64,000 nt of DNA. It comes from Aliivibrio sifiae. GTDB lineage: Bacteria > Pseudomonadota > Gammaproteobacteria > Enterobacterales > Vibrionaceae. The stretch covers positions 1,706,118-1,770,117 of the forward strand of contig NZ_MSCP01000001.1 in assembly GCF_002954715.1 (NCBI RefSeq), given 5' to 3'. The notes under the pieces were generated by a model. The model ran no database searches, was not told where the DNA came from, and worked only from the letters and a program-made list of their open reading frames with translations. Below are positions 45,138 to 54,644 of this stretch, one piece after another (within the stretch, counting starts at the first letter, position 1; each line of letters starts with the position of its first letter). The translations under genes were made by a program, and so were the position numbers.

Positions 45138-45303
45138 GTGAAATAAGAGTGGTAGAGGTATAGTTATTTCATCGAGAGGGGAACCTCTTAATCTTTTATT
45201 CTAATAGAGGTAATAAGAGTAATCTTCTTACCTCGGCAGCAAGCGAAGGTGTCATTGACACCCGTGGCGTAGTCCCCCCGGCTACGTCACGATCTTTTTT
45301 TCT
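45138..45303 (+). ncRNA. Candidate structured small RNA with its own terminator
   Basis: Four hairpins follow one another on the plus strand. Hairpin 1 (45175-45188) is AGAGG/CCTCT with a GGAA loop. Hairpin 2 (45207-45234) is GAGGTAA/TTACCTC extended by AAGA/TCTT, with a GTAA loop. Hairpin 3 (45248-45262) is GGTGTCA/TGACACC. Hairpin 4 (45264-45290) has a 9-bp stem with one wobble and a loop of six C residues, followed by seven T residues. The two GNRA-type loops and a U-run terminator suggest a transcribed RNA. No reading frame fits. A possible -35/-10 pair (TTGTAC at 45107, TAATAT at 45132) has a long 19-base spacer. I recognise no known family. Confidence 0.5.
45264..45301 (+). terminator. 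Terminator at the end of the candidate RNA
   Basis: GTGGCGTAG pairs with CTACGTCAC (one G-U) around TCCCCCCGG, then GATC and a run of seven to eight T residues on the plus strand. No plus-strand protein gene precedes it, which supports the candidate RNA. Confidence 0.8.
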
Positions 45304-45325
45304 TTCGTTACTCTCTTCTTAATTA

Positions 45326-48300
45326 TTACAACTCATCACTTTCTTTATCTTCATTTTCACTCACAAACTGAGTTGGAGATAGTCCATAATGACGCTTAAA
45401 TCGCTTACTAAAATAAGATGGGTCGTTAAATCCTGATTCAAAAGCAGAATCTGCAACCTTATAACCTGAAATAAGCAATTCACAGGCCTTCTCTAATTTA
45501 ATTTCAATTAAATATTCCATAAACGAACGTTGTGTTAACTGCTTAAATTTCCGTTGGAAGTTTCTTTCTGAAATAAATAACGCTTTGGCAGCTGCACTTG
45601 TACCGAAGGCTGGATTTCGATAATTGTCCTCCACTATTTTATAAACACCAATTAACCAACGTTGATGTAAATAGGCGTCATCATTAATTTGTTCACCAAA
45701 CTTCGCTAAAGGTACTTTATCAATTAAGCTATCTATCGCTATAGGCCATGATAAAACAAGCTTGTTGTTGCCTAGCACATTCTGTTTAACTTCAAAGTGC
45801 CCACCATTTTGTACCGTAAGTTGCTTAACAGAAGAAAGGCCTAAAGCTTGATGTATAACTTCTATAGTTTGAGTTAAATCGACTCTCTTTAATGCCTCAA
45901 GTTCACTTTCAATAATACACTCACCATCACTAATAAAGTGAGTAGTCACTCTTTCTTCATCACAATGAATTTGGATTACTACCCGCTCACTAAACTGACT
46001 TCTTTTTAATAAATGAAATAACACATTATTAAAAATCGCATCAATTAATAAAGGCTGAACAAAAATAGAACAGTTTTTAGAACTGTCCTCTAAACAGAGA
46101 TTGACTCCCTTTAAGTGATATTCCTCTTTCCAGCCTTTAACCGCAGCTCTTAGTAAGGTTGATAAGACTTGGTTCGTTCTATTATTCTTCTGTTGCATCA
46201 CTAATGGTTCAATATGAGTCAACTGTTTTAATAAAGACAAACTGTATTCACATTGATTAGCTAATGCTAAGTTTGTTAACGACCCTTTCTTTTGTAAATC
46301 ATGTTGAATATCTTTTATAGGTTGTTGGGCTTGCTCTGCCATTTCTGAAATTACATGTTGCCTTACCGTCAATAATTTTTGTAATTGGCGATTACTTGAA
46401 ACCAACACCTTTCCTTGGTTTCTCAACTGCTGTGTTTTTATTTCAACGCTTTTCTTTAATTTTTCATTACTCTTTTTAATTTCTTTTGAACGCCATGAAT
46501 AGACACCTAAGACAGTAAAAATAGCGACACTAAAAAGCAAAAAGATAAACCATGGCGCAAGAAACCAAGGAACCTCGACATAAAATAAGAACTCAGTGAC
46601 ATTACTGCTTCGTTGACCATTATTACCAGGCTTAATCCGTAAGACATACTTCCCAGGTTTTAGGGAATCAAAAATTAATGAACTTCCTTCAAAGTGTTGC
46701 CATGATTCATCACTTGATCCAACAAGCTGATATGAGAACAATTTATTTTGGAACTCAGGAAGAATACCGAATAAGAACGAAATACTGGTTTCATAAGGAA
46801 TTGGGGTTTTAAGTTTTTTCTCAGAGCCATAACTAACTGCCAAATGATCTACTTTTACTTGTCCAATAACCACGTGTGGTTTAGTAATTTGGTATTCAAG
46901 TAATTCTTGTTCATCAGCAAAAAACAGCCCATCCTTACTAACAAACATCATGGTCCCATCATCTGAAATTGAACACAAATCAGTTAATAATTCATTATTA
47001 ATTAACCCTCTTTGGCTTCCAAAATGCTTAGTCAATCGCCCTTGGTGTGTATATAAAGAAAGGCCTTTACTTGATGTTAACCAAACTCCGTTACTGGTCG
47101 ATAATACACAGTGTGGCGTTGTATATTCAGCAGATAACTCAACGTCTTTTCTACCGCCTTTAGAATCACTGATCTGTAAACCATAGTTACTGACGATCCA
47201 AGAATCGCCATACTCAGTATCTACCATATCAAGAATACTACCCGCTCTAATATAAGCATAATCAAAGGTTAGAGCCCCATTCTCATACCTATACAGTCCC
47301 ATGTTGGTTCCAATCAATATCTGACCATTTTTGTTTTCATAGATATGCGTTATTTGAGTTGAGTATTTTTGTTCTAAGGCCCAATAGAAACCTAAATAGA
47401 CAAGTTCATCTGTTGTTGAATCGTATTTATATAACCCTTTAGAACTTGATAGCCATAGTATTCCTGAGGTGTCCATTAAGAGATGCTCAATATTCTCATT
47501 ATTTATAACTTCAAGTCCCTTTACTCTGCTGACCTTATTTGATTTTACTTCTAACCTATAAACACCAGAGGTAGTTGCTGCCCATATAAAATCATTATCA
47601 CGAGATAGGTCATTAATGTAATAAGGCATTATCTCGGTAAGACCTGATGTGATTTCATTATTATTCAATTGAAATAAGCCAGTGGAAGTTCCGATCCAAG
47701 AGTGTTGATCTGATGTTTGTTGTATCGCCGTTATTTCATGAATATCAAGATGTCCATTTGCTTCTTTATATCTCACTCGAGTAAATAAACGGCTCCCATC
47801 AGAGTAATAACTTACACCATTATCAGTAGCCACCCATACACCATTATTGTTATCAGATAATAATGCATAAATTTTATTTCCTTCGAGTGAATAATCATCC
47901 CTTACAACAGATTCAAAATACTCTAGCTTCTTTGTTTTTAAACTCCATTTATACAAACCTTGTTCTGTTCCAAACCAAAAAGAGCATTTAGTCTCTGCAA
48001 AAGACAATAAAGTAAGATCATTTGAAATTTTATTATGAATATTTAACTGATTACCATCTAGCTCAGCGATCCAAATACTATCATGTGTTCCTAAAATTAT
48101 TTTCCCCGTTTCTTCTGAATAAAAAATGGCATCTATGTATTGACCCAAATGCAAGGGAGTAAAACTTTCAGTTATGGTATCAAATTCAAAAAGCCCTTCT
48201 GAGGTAGATACTACCCAACGCTTATTAATATAGATTGCACTGGTTATCGCTATCTCATCATGAATCGCACTGGTATTAGCTTCATTAATATTTGCAGTAT

Positions 48301-48748
48301 AGAACGCGTTAGTTTCTGGCTCATAAACAAAAAATTGCTCGCTATTATTTCCCCAAAAGACACCTGAGTTTTGATTAATATTAAGTAAATTATTTGTTTT
48401 AGGAAGTATGTATTCAACGTTTAAACCTTGATCATTTGACCAAGATTGAATCTTACTGTCTTTAATAAACCAAAATTTATTATCATAAAAGGAAATTTGT
48501 CTTGGTAACTCAGAATCTGTTCGATTACCTAAAGTAAATATATTTGCACCATCAAACAGATGTACCTGTCCATAGACGTCATACATCCATAAAGCACCAT
48601 CATCACGTAAGAAAAGCTGTTGGGCCGTTATATATTGCCCGTCAGCATGAATTGGCATGGGATAAAAAATAGTGTTATCAGATAAGGAATAAGTGTAAGT
48701 AGAAAATGAGAGGAGGATACTTAAAATAAGTATTCTAAAGTGAAACAT
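45326..48748 (-). CDS. Membrane beta-propeller / degenerate kinase / AraC regulator
   Basis: A 1140-residue protein. A signal peptide (1-21) leads to a periplasmic region of repeated two-component propeller blades (about 30-615, e.g. GVWVATDNGVSYY, ILWLSSSKGLYKY). A Y_Y_Y-type domain follows (about 655-725), then one membrane helix (730-750) and a coiled coil (754-795). A kinase-like region follows (795-1002), where the phospho-His motif is replaced by ISEMAEQAQQP and the G boxes are degenerate (SDGECI). It ends in an AraC DNA-binding domain (about 1030-1128). No receiver domain is present. It resembles Bacteroidetes hybrid regulators but would act as a one-component transmembrane regulator. 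Signal and targets unknown. Confidence 0.88.
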   Translation of the reverse strand: MFHFRILILSILLSFSTYTYSLSDNTIFYPMPIHADGQYITAQQLFLRDDGALWMYDVYGQVHLFDGANIFTLGNRTDSELPRQISFYDNKFWFIKDSKIQSWSNDQGLNVEYILPKTNNLLNINQNSGVFWGNNSEQFFVYEPETNAFYTANINEANTSAIHDEIAITSAIYINKRWVVSTSEGLFEFDTITESFTPLHLGQYIDAIFYSEETGKIILGTHDSIWIAELDGNQLNIHNKISNDLTLLSFAETKCSFWFGTEQGLYKWSLKTKKLEYFESVVRDDYSLEGNKIYALLSDNNNGVWVATDNGVSYYSDGSRLFTRVRYKEANGHLDIHEITAIQQTSDQHSWIGTSTGLFQLNNNEITSGLTEIMPYYINDLSRDNDFIWAATTSGVYRLEVKSNKVSRVKGLEVINNENIEHLLMDTSGILWLSSSKGLYKYDSTTDELVYLGFYWALEQKYSTQITHIYENKNGQILIGTNMGLYRYENGALTFDYAYIRAGSILDMVDTEYGDSWIVSNYGLQISDSKGGRKDVELSAEYTTPHCVLSTSNGVWLTSSKGLSLYTHQGRLTKHFGSQRGLINNELLTDLCSISDDGTMMFVSKDGLFFADEQELLEYQITKPHVVIGQVKVDHLAVSYGSEKKLKTPIPYETSISFLFGILPEFQNKLFSYQLVGSSDESWQHFEGSSLIFDSLKPGKYVLRIKPGNNGQRSSNVTEFLFYVEVPWFLAPWFIFLLFSVAIFTVLGVYSWRSKEIKKSNEKLKKSVEIKTQQLRNQGKVLVSSNRQLQKLLTVRQHVISEMAEQAQQPIKDIQHDLQKKGSLTNLALANQCEYSLSLLKQLTHIEPLVMQQKNNRTNQVLSTLLRAAVKGWKEEYHLKGVNLCLEDSSKNCSIFVQPLLIDAIFNNVLFHLLKRSQFSERVVIQIHCDEERVTTHFISDGECIIESELEALKRVDLTQTIEVIHQALGLSSVKQLTVQNGGHFEVKQNVLGNNKLVLSWPIAIDSLIDKVPLAKFGEQINDDAYLHQRWLIGVYKIVEDNYRNPAFGTSAAAKALFISERNFQRKFKQLTQRSFMEYLIEIKLEKACELLISGYKVADSAFESGFNDPSYFSKRFKRHYGLSPTQFVSENEDKESDEL

Positions 48749-48819
48749 CTACTCGCCTTAATATAAAAAGAGAAAAAGTATCAACATGATAGAAAAACTC
48801 TGTCCATATAGCAACGAAG

Positions 48820-48857
48820 TAAAAAAGCCCTTTCTATTATTTAAAATAAAAAGGGCT
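48820..48857 (-). terminator. Terminator after mepM
   Basis: AGCCCTTT and AAAGGGCT pair across an AT-rich loop, and the minus strand continues into six T residues. It lies 22 bases after mepM and before the divergent-sense region upstream of the propeller regulator. Confidence 0.85.
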
Positions 48858-48878
48858 AAGAAATATTAAAAATTAAAT

Positions 48879-50231
48879 TTAGACTTGGTCACGTAAAGCA
48901 TCAATCGTTAATTTAGCTTGTTGTTTAAAATGCGCTCGTTCAGATTCTTTTACCGGTGACGCTTGTGGTAAAGGTACCTTCATTGAGTTTACTGCTCGAC
49001 CATTTTTAATTAACTCATAATGTAAGTGAGGACCTGTCGAACGACCTGTATTTCCACTTAACGCAATTTTATCTCCCATTGATACTTTCTGGCCTTTTTT
49101 AACCAAAATCTTGCTTAAATGTAGATAACGAGTCATGTATTCACGACCATGCTTGATAATGACATAATTACCGGCAAGAGGATGATGTAATGCTCTAACT
49201 ACAACACCATCACCCGTTGCATAGACCGAGGTTCCCACTGGTGCAGCAAAGTCCGTTCCATTATGTGGAGAAATACGTCCAGTGATCGGGTGCTTTCGGT
49301 AAGGATCAAATGGAGAGCTAATTCTAAAGCGTTGATGTGTTGGATAACGCTCTAACGCTCGATTTAAACTACGACCTTGAACATCATAATAATGATCATC
49401 AGTGTGTTTAACTAGCGTGATTTCTCTACCAGCATTTTCATACAACACCGCTTTAACTTCACCTGATGATACGGCCTTGCCGTCAATAAATTCTTTATCA
49501 ACTTCAACGGCAAACTTATCGCCCTTACGGGCTTCTTTACCAAAATCAAATTTCCATTGTAATTGCTTTGCCAATGTTTGAATTTGGCCAGGGGTTAGTC
49601 CTGCTGAACGTGCTGAATTATAGAAATTACTGGTGACTCTTCCTGAAAGAAAAACAGGTTTAATCTCACCTTCTTCTTGTTGTTGGGTAAAACTATATTT
49701 ATCCCCAGCCCAAGCGTACACATCAGTATCTTTAATGTTTCGGTGAATTTTAAGCTCTGTTAATTTTCCATCTTCATCCTGTTGCCATTCTAAATCAACA
49801 CCGACACGCATATTTGCCGCTGACTTATTCACTTCGAGTAATGAATACATATCAGACATTGGTAATGCATATTGATTAAAAATTGCACCTAGTGTCTCAC
49901 CTGAAGCTACAGTATGAGAATGTAAGATATCTTTAGCGGCTAATTGCTCATCTAACTCATCTTTAGGTGCATTAAATTCAGGATCATTAGGATCAAAAAT
50001 CGTACCTACAGGTTCACTATTTTGATCTGCTAATGTTTGAAGGTTTTCACTTGATAGAGAAACCTCATTTCTATTTGAAACAGAAGAAGTACTCTGTAAG
50101 CTATGTGTTGGTTTCCAGATGAAAATAGCGCAAGTAAATAGGAACAAAGACAATAGAACAAACTTATGCCTTTTAGATAGCGTACCAAATCTAGCTGCTA
50201 TAGCTTCTTTATATTTTATTGACTTAGACAA
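48879..50231 (-). CDS. mepM: Murein DD-endopeptidase MepM (YebA)
   Basis: A 450-residue periplasmic cell-wall hydrolase. A cytosolic/TM N-terminus (helix about 25-42) leads to an OapA-like/LysM-type region (TVASGETLGAIFNQYALP) and a C-terminal M23 peptidase with HNGTDFAAPVGT and GPHLHYELIKNG, the zinc-binding His residues. It cuts D-Ala-meso-DAP cross-links to allow wall growth. Location next to znuA is the same as in E. coli, and its start overlaps the znuA end by 16 bases, tying a zinc enzyme to zinc uptake. Confidence 0.95.
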   Translation of the reverse strand: MSKSIKYKEAIAARFGTLSKRHKFVLLSLFLFTCAIFIWKPTHSLQSTSSVSNRNEVSLSSENLQTLADQNSEPVGTIFDPNDPEFNAPKDELDEQLAAKDILHSHTVASGETLGAIFNQYALPMSDMYSLLEVNKSAANMRVGVDLEWQQDEDGKLTELKIHRNIKDTDVYAWAGDKYSFTQQQEEGEIKPVFLSGRVTSNFYNSARSAGLTPGQIQTLAKQLQWKFDFGKEARKGDKFAVEVDKEFIDGKAVSSGEVKAVLYENAGREITLVKHTDDHYYDVQGRSLNRALERYPTHQRFRISSPFDPYRKHPITGRISPHNGTDFAAPVGTSVYATGDGVVVRALHHPLAGNYVIIKHGREYMTRYLHLSKILVKKGQKVSMGDKIALSGNTGRSTGPHLHYELIKNGRAVNSMKVPLPQASPVKESERAHFKQQAKLTIDALRDQV

Positions 50232-51109
50232 CGTGATAACTCATTACTGATGGTTGACAAAAATATAAAATAAGCACCCTCTTCATCTGCTTGCTGTATC
50301 GCTAAAGGATCAAGTTCTCCTTTATTGACCTCTGTGCCTCTCGTAATTGTAGTCACAATTGCTGGCTCAAACTGAGGCTCTGAAAAGACACATACTGCTT
50401 GCTGATTTAAAAGTGATTTTTTTATATTAATCAAAGTTTTTGCACCCGGTTTTCTATCCGGACTCACCGTAAAGTGCCCCAAGTTATTCATTCCAAAATA
50501 ACGTTCAAAATAGCCATATGCGTCATGGAATACGAAGTATCCTTTATCTTGCACTGGCTTTAATTGGTCTGAAATCGTCTTCACTGCCTGTGTTAACTTA
50601 TTTTCAAACACGGCAAGGTTAGACTGATATTGCTCTTTATTCAATGGATCCTTTTTAATCAGCTGTACGGTTATCTCTTTTGCGACTCCTAATGCTTCCT
50701 TTGGACCTAACCAAAAATGCGGGTCTGTATTGTGATGATGCCCAACTTCTTCGGCATGATCATCATGGTTATGTTGATCAAAATGGAAAAAATCAACAGA
50801 ACTAAACTGACTAATTGTTACTACATTCTTTTGGTCTTCTAATATTTTACTTAAAAAAGGTTCTAAATCATTTCCATACCAAATGATCATGTCTGCTTTT
50901 TTCACTTTCTTTATGTCTGAAGGTCGTAATGCATAATCATGAGGAGAGGCACTTTGTGGAACCAAATAGGTAGATTCAGAGACACCATCGGTAAGTTCTT
51001 GTACGATTAAATGAATCGGTTTGACTGAAGACAACACCGTCATAGCTTGGGCTTGAGTCCCAACTAGAGTGCATAAACACAGTACAATAAATTGAATTTT
51101 TTTATTCAT
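50216..51109 (-). CDS. znuA: Zinc ABC transporter substrate-binding protein ZnuA
   Basis: A 297-residue periplasmic protein with signal peptide ending QAQA (about residue 22). The zinc-binding His-rich loop HFDQHNHDDHAEEVGHHHN (about 115-133) and the fixed ligands in SPHDYALRPSD and FHDAYGYFERYFG are typical. It captures Zn(II) for ZnuBC. Divergent from znuCB; the Zur box between controls both sides. Confidence 0.97.
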   Translation of the reverse strand: MNKKIQFIVLCLCTLVGTQAQAMTVLSSVKPIHLIVQELTDGVSESTYLVPQSASPHDYALRPSDIKKVKKADMIIWYGNDLEPFLSKILEDQKNVVTISQFSSVDFFHFDQHNHDDHAEEVGHHHNTDPHFWLGPKEALGVAKEITVQLIKKDPLNKEQYQSNLAVFENKLTQAVKTISDQLKPVQDKGYFVFHDAYGYFERYFGMNNLGHFTVSPDRKPGAKTLINIKKSLLNQQAVCVFSEPQFEPAIVTTITRGTEVNKGELDPLAIQQADEEGAYFIFLSTISNELSRCLSQ

Positions 51110-51147
51110 TTGCTTCTCTTAAAAAATGTGATGGCGATTGGATTTCT

Positions 51148-51170
51148 AAAATGTTACATTATAACACTTA
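51148..51170. promoter_or_regulatory. Zur box between znuA and znuC
   Basis: AAAATGTTAC then ATTATAACACTTA matches the gamma-proteobacterial Zur consensus (GAAATGTTATA-N-TATAACATTTC) closely, with near-palindromic arms. Zur with zinc would repress both divergent transcripts. Confidence 0.9.
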
Positions 51171-51197
51171 CTAATTGCAAACGACTCTTATTTAAAA

Positions 51198-51968
51198 ATG
51201 ACTGCTTTACTCACTTTACAAGATGTCTGCGTTGTCTTTGATGACCGCCATGTTCTCGATAATATTTCTTTATCGATTGAACCAAATAAGATCATTACTC
51301 TGATTGGCCCTAACGGTGCTGGTAAATCAACATTAGTGAAAGCGATTCTCGGATTACAAAAACCAACCAGTGGTAAAATAACAAGAGAGAAAAAATTACG
51401 CATCGGTTATGTGCCTCAGAAACTGCACTTAAATGATTCTCTTCCTCTTACTGTGCAAGGTTTTCTAAAATTAGCAGGTAAATACAGCCAACAAGAACAT
51501 CTTAATGCATTAAAACTAGTTGAGGCTGAGCACTTACTTCACTCAAATATGCATAAATTGTCTGGTGGTGAATCACAACGCGTACTGCTTGCCAGAGCTT
51601 TGTTACAACGCCCAGATCTACTTGTTCTTGATGAGCCAGCTCAAGGTGTCGATATTCAAGGTCAAATCAGCTTGTATGCGTTAATTGAATCTATTCGTCA
51701 TCGTTTCAACTGTGCCGTATTTATGGTTTCACATGACCTACACCTTGTAATGGCAAAAACAGATGAAGTTATTTGTCTTCAGCATCATATTTGTTGTTCT
51801 GGTGCTCCTGCTTCTATCTCTAAACACCCTAAATATATTGCATTATTTGGTCAGCAACGAGATCAACAATTAGCTTTCTATCATCATGACCACCGCCACG
51901 ACCATGATTTATCTGGTGAACCGAGTGACGGATCATGCTGTAGTAAAAATAAAAAGGCGTCATCATGA
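51198..51968 (+). CDS. znuC: Zinc ABC transporter ATPase ZnuC
   Basis: A 256-residue ABC ATPase. Walker A is GPNGAGKST (35-43), the signature is LSGGESQRV (about 125-133), and Walker B is [10 protein letters not shown], with the switch His in MVSHDL. It powers Zn(II) import through ZnuB. The C-terminal tail has an added HHDHRHDHD cluster and CC pair, likely a zinc-sensing or chaperone extension. It overlaps znuB by four bases. Confidence 0.97.
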   Translation: MTALLTLQDVCVVFDDRHVLDNISLSIEPNKIITLIGPNGAGKSTLVKAILGLQKPTSGKITREKKLRIGYVPQKLHLNDSLPLTVQGFLKLAGKYSQQEHLNALKLVEAEHLLHSNMHKLSGGESQRVLLARALLQRPDLLVLDEPAQGVDIQGQISLYALIESIRHRFNCAVFMVSHDLHLVMAKTDEVICLQHHICCSGAPASISKHPKYIALFGQQRDQQLAFYHHDHRHDHDLSGEPSDGSCCSKNKKASS

Positions 51969-52750
51969 TTGAGTTTTTGCTTCCCGCTCTTTTGGCCGGA
52001 TTAGGTATTGCATTACTTGCTGGGCCACTAGGCTCTTTCGTTGTATGGCGAAAAATGGCGTATTTTGGTGATACTCTTGCTCACGCTTCTCTGCTTGGGT
52101 TATCACTTGGTTTTTTATTCGATATTAATTTAAATTTAGCTCTGATCGTCTGCTGTATTGCCATTGCATTATTATTAGTTACGCTACAAAAACAACGTTT
52201 AGTAGCAACAGATACCTTACTCGGAATTTTAGCTCATAGCTCATTATCGTTAGGTTTAGTTGCTGTTAGCTTTTTAGATAATGTGCGAGTGGATTTAATG
52301 TCTTATTTGTTTGGTGACTTACTTGCCGTTACTTATGATGACTTAATTTATATCTACAGTGGTGTCTTTATTGTTTTAGGTTTGATATATATTGTATGGA
52401 GGCCACTGCTTTCATCAACGATTAGTGAAGAACTTGCTCAAGTTGAGGGAGTAAATGTAGATTTAATGCGTTTAGTCTTAATGCTAATGGTTGGCTTAGT
52501 GATTGCCATTTCAATGAAATTTGTTGGGGCATTGATCATTACTTCATTACTGATCATTCCTGCGGCAACCGCCAGACGTTTTTCTCGGTCACCAGAACAA
52601 ATGGTATTGCTAGCTTCAATTTTTGGTTGTATTGCGGTTATTTCAGGCCTAGCCCTATCATGGCACTACGATACTCCAGCTGGTCCTTCTGTCGTTGTTT
52701 CTGGTGCAGCTGTCTTTATGCTAACTCAACTAAAAAAAGCACACAGTTAA
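51965..52750 (+). CDS. znuB: Zinc ABC transporter permease ZnuB
   Basis: A 261-residue inner-membrane permease of the ABC-3 family with seven to eight membrane helices. It includes [25 protein letters not shown] and [20 protein letters not shown], both conserved. It forms the zinc channel with ZnuC. Start overlaps znuC by four bases (ATGA), so they are coupled. Confidence 0.97.
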   Translation: MIEFLLPALLAGLGIALLAGPLGSFVVWRKMAYFGDTLAHASLLGLSLGFLFDINLNLALIVCCIAIALLLVTLQKQRLVATDTLLGILAHSSLSLGLVAVSFLDNVRVDLMSYLFGDLLAVTYDDLIYIYSGVFIVLGLIYIVWRPLLSSTISEELAQVEGVNVDLMRLVLMLMVGLVIAISMKFVGALIITSLLIIPAATARRFSRSPEQMVLLASIFGCIAVISGLALSWHYDTPAGPSVVVSGAAVFMLTQLKKAHS

Positions 52751-52761
52751 TTCTATAAAGT

Positions 52762-52793
52762 AAAGCAATACTACGCTAGGTAGTATTGCTTTA
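52762..52793. terminator. Bidirectional terminator between znuB and the chemoreceptor
   Basis: AAAGCAATACTAC and GTAGTATTGCTTT form a perfect 13-bp stem around a five-base loop, midway between the convergent ends. Confidence 0.9.
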
Positions 52794-52802
52794 TATGCTT
52801 AT

Positions 52803-54413
52803 TTAAAGCTTAAATCGACTGACTATCGCTGTTAAGTTATCTGCCATCAAACCTAATCTTTCCGATTGCCTTTCCGTTGCATCAACATCCGATGCATTCT
52901 CTTTAGCAAAAGCATTAATCTCTGTGATGAGCTGATTCACACTAGATGTAGCAACTAACTGTTCTTCTGTTGATGCCGAAATTTGACTATTCATTGTTTG
53001 TATAATGGCAACAGATTCAAAAATAGAACTGACTGTATTTTGAGTATTCACTGTTTTCTCTGCAATTTGGTGAGCATCATCTGAATTACTTTGCATCAAA
53101 GTAACTGACTTTATCGCTTCATCTTGCAACTCTATAATCATATTAGATATTTGAGCTGTACTGTCTTGAGTTCTACTAGCTAGTAATCTAACTTCATCCG
53201 CAACAACTGCAAAACCTCTGCCACTTTCACCAGCTCTTGCTGCTTCAATCGCTGCATTTAAGGCTAATAGATTGGTTTGATCAGCAATGCTACGGATCAC
53301 ATCTAAAATACTGCCTATATTTTCTGTTTTAATTTGTAAGTTTCCAATAACCTTTGCAACGTCTTTAATATTAAACGCTAAGGTCTGCATATCACGATTC
53401 ATGTGGCCAATTGTGTCAATACAATGAGTAGAAGTGCTGTTTACTTCCAAGGCTGAATTCGTTGCTTGAATCGCGCTTTTTGTTACGTCATCAATACTAA
53501 CAACGACTTGATCTGTTGCAACTGCTGCTTGTCCAAGTTGATCGGTTTGAGCTTTCATACTTATATTCATGGTATGAGCAGAAGAAGATAAGTTATGTGA
53601 TGACTCATTTAACTCAAGCGTTAAAGAATTAATGTCTGCCACTAATTCTTTAATATTTCTTGCCATATCAAGAATTCGACCATAGATCCCTACATGATTA
53701 GAGCTTGTGTTATTAATATGAGTTAAATCTCCACGAGAAATGCGATCAATAACATTTAAAATAATATCGGGTTCATTGCCTAGCGTTTTATTATATTTTC
53801 GCACAGCAAAAAACATAACAAGACCAATAAATAGATTAACAATAAATCCTATAGTCAAACCTTCAATAAGAAATGAACGAAAGGTATCATTTACTTTTTT
53901 CTCTTGCACGCCGCTACCTAAATACCAGTTCCAATATTTAGTTTTTACCGCAATAGATTTAACTTCTGTTGTAATATTGTCACGAGTCGTAAACCAAGAA
54001 TAAGTAATGACTTGTCCAGCAACAGTAAGATTACTTAAAATATGGCTTTTTGCTTCAGCACTGACAATATTCTCAAACGATTGACCAATAATTTGAGGAT
54101 CAAGAGGCGCAGCTAAGAAAACTAAATTTTCATCTGTCATCCAGATATACTCATTATCAGAATACGCATAGCTTTGCATTAATTCGCTAGCTAACCTTTT
54201 GGCTTTAATTTCATCTAACTCGCCAGAAATTACTTTTTTCTCTAAGGTTGAAATTGTATTTTTAGCATTTGTTAATAAGTTTTCTAACCTTGTTACGTTA
54301 TTTGTTTCTAATGTATATCTAACATTGTATGCGCCCATAATAATAGACCCAAACATTGCAGCTGAAAAAATTAGATAAATAATGACATACTTAGATTTAG
54401 TATTAAATTGCAT
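52803..54413 (-). CDS. Methyl-accepting chemotaxis protein
   Basis: A 536-residue chemoreceptor. I start at the ATG at 54413, since the further upstream start is TTG. TM1 spans about residues 8-27 and TM2 about 184-206, with a periplasmic single Cache-like domain between ([34 protein letters not shown]). A HAMP-like segment follows, then a long coiled-coil signalling domain with the hairpin tip [19 protein letters not shown]. No pentapeptide tether for CheR is at the C-terminus. Ligand is unknown. Confidence 0.95.
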   Translation of the reverse strand: MQFNTKSKYVIIYLIFSAAMFGSIIMGAYNVRYTLETNNVTRLENLLTNAKNTISTLEKKVISGELDEIKAKRLASELMQSYAYSDNEYIWMTDENLVFLAAPLDPQIIGQSFENIVSAEAKSHILSNLTVAGQVITYSWFTTRDNITTEVKSIAVKTKYWNWYLGSGVQEKKVNDTFRSFLIEGLTIGFIVNLFIGLVMFFAVRKYNKTLGNEPDIILNVIDRISRGDLTHINNTSSNHVGIYGRILDMARNIKELVADINSLTLELNESSHNLSSSAHTMNISMKAQTDQLGQAAVATDQVVVSIDDVTKSAIQATNSALEVNSTSTHCIDTIGHMNRDMQTLAFNIKDVAKVIGNLQIKTENIGSILDVIRSIADQTNLLALNAAIEAARAGESGRGFAVVADEVRLLASRTQDSTAQISNMIIELQDEAIKSVTLMQSNSDDAHQIAEKTVNTQNTVSSIFESVAIIQTMNSQISASTEEQLVATSSVNQLITEINAFAKENASDVDATERQSERLGLMADNLTAIVSRFKL

Positions 54414-54581
54414 GTGTATTCTCAAATTAAATAACCATTAATAATAGTGCTAGTCATTCTTTGAGTTCTTTTGGATATGTCCTTAGAAAGAAAAGCGCCG
54501 AATCTTATCAAAGGATTGATTATTGTTTATACTTGTTTTTCACTGTCTATTTGTAACAAAACATTTCGAGACCTGATGAAT

Positions 54582-54617
54582 ATAAAAAAGCCATTCATAT
54601 TTCTATAAATGGCTTTT
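54582..54617 (-). terminator. Terminator at the end of the sucABCD operon
   Basis: AAAAGCCATT pairs with AATGGCTTTT around a 12-base loop, followed by a T-run on the minus strand (TTTTTTATA). It lies about 30 bases after sucD. Confidence 0.9.
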
Positions 54618-54644
54618 GCGTTATTCATGTATTGGTTTAAATAA

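Noticed and set aside
45138-45303. Identification as CsrB, Qrr, RyhB, GcvB or a c-di-GMP riboswitch
   Set aside because: None of their landmark sequences (repeated AGGA loops, the Qrr core, or the riboswitch core) is present, so I report only a structured candidate.
45204-45303. Hairpins as a terminator for the minus-strand propeller regulator
   Set aside because: On the minus strand the stems are followed by A-rich rather than T-rich sequence; the U-run is on the plus strand.
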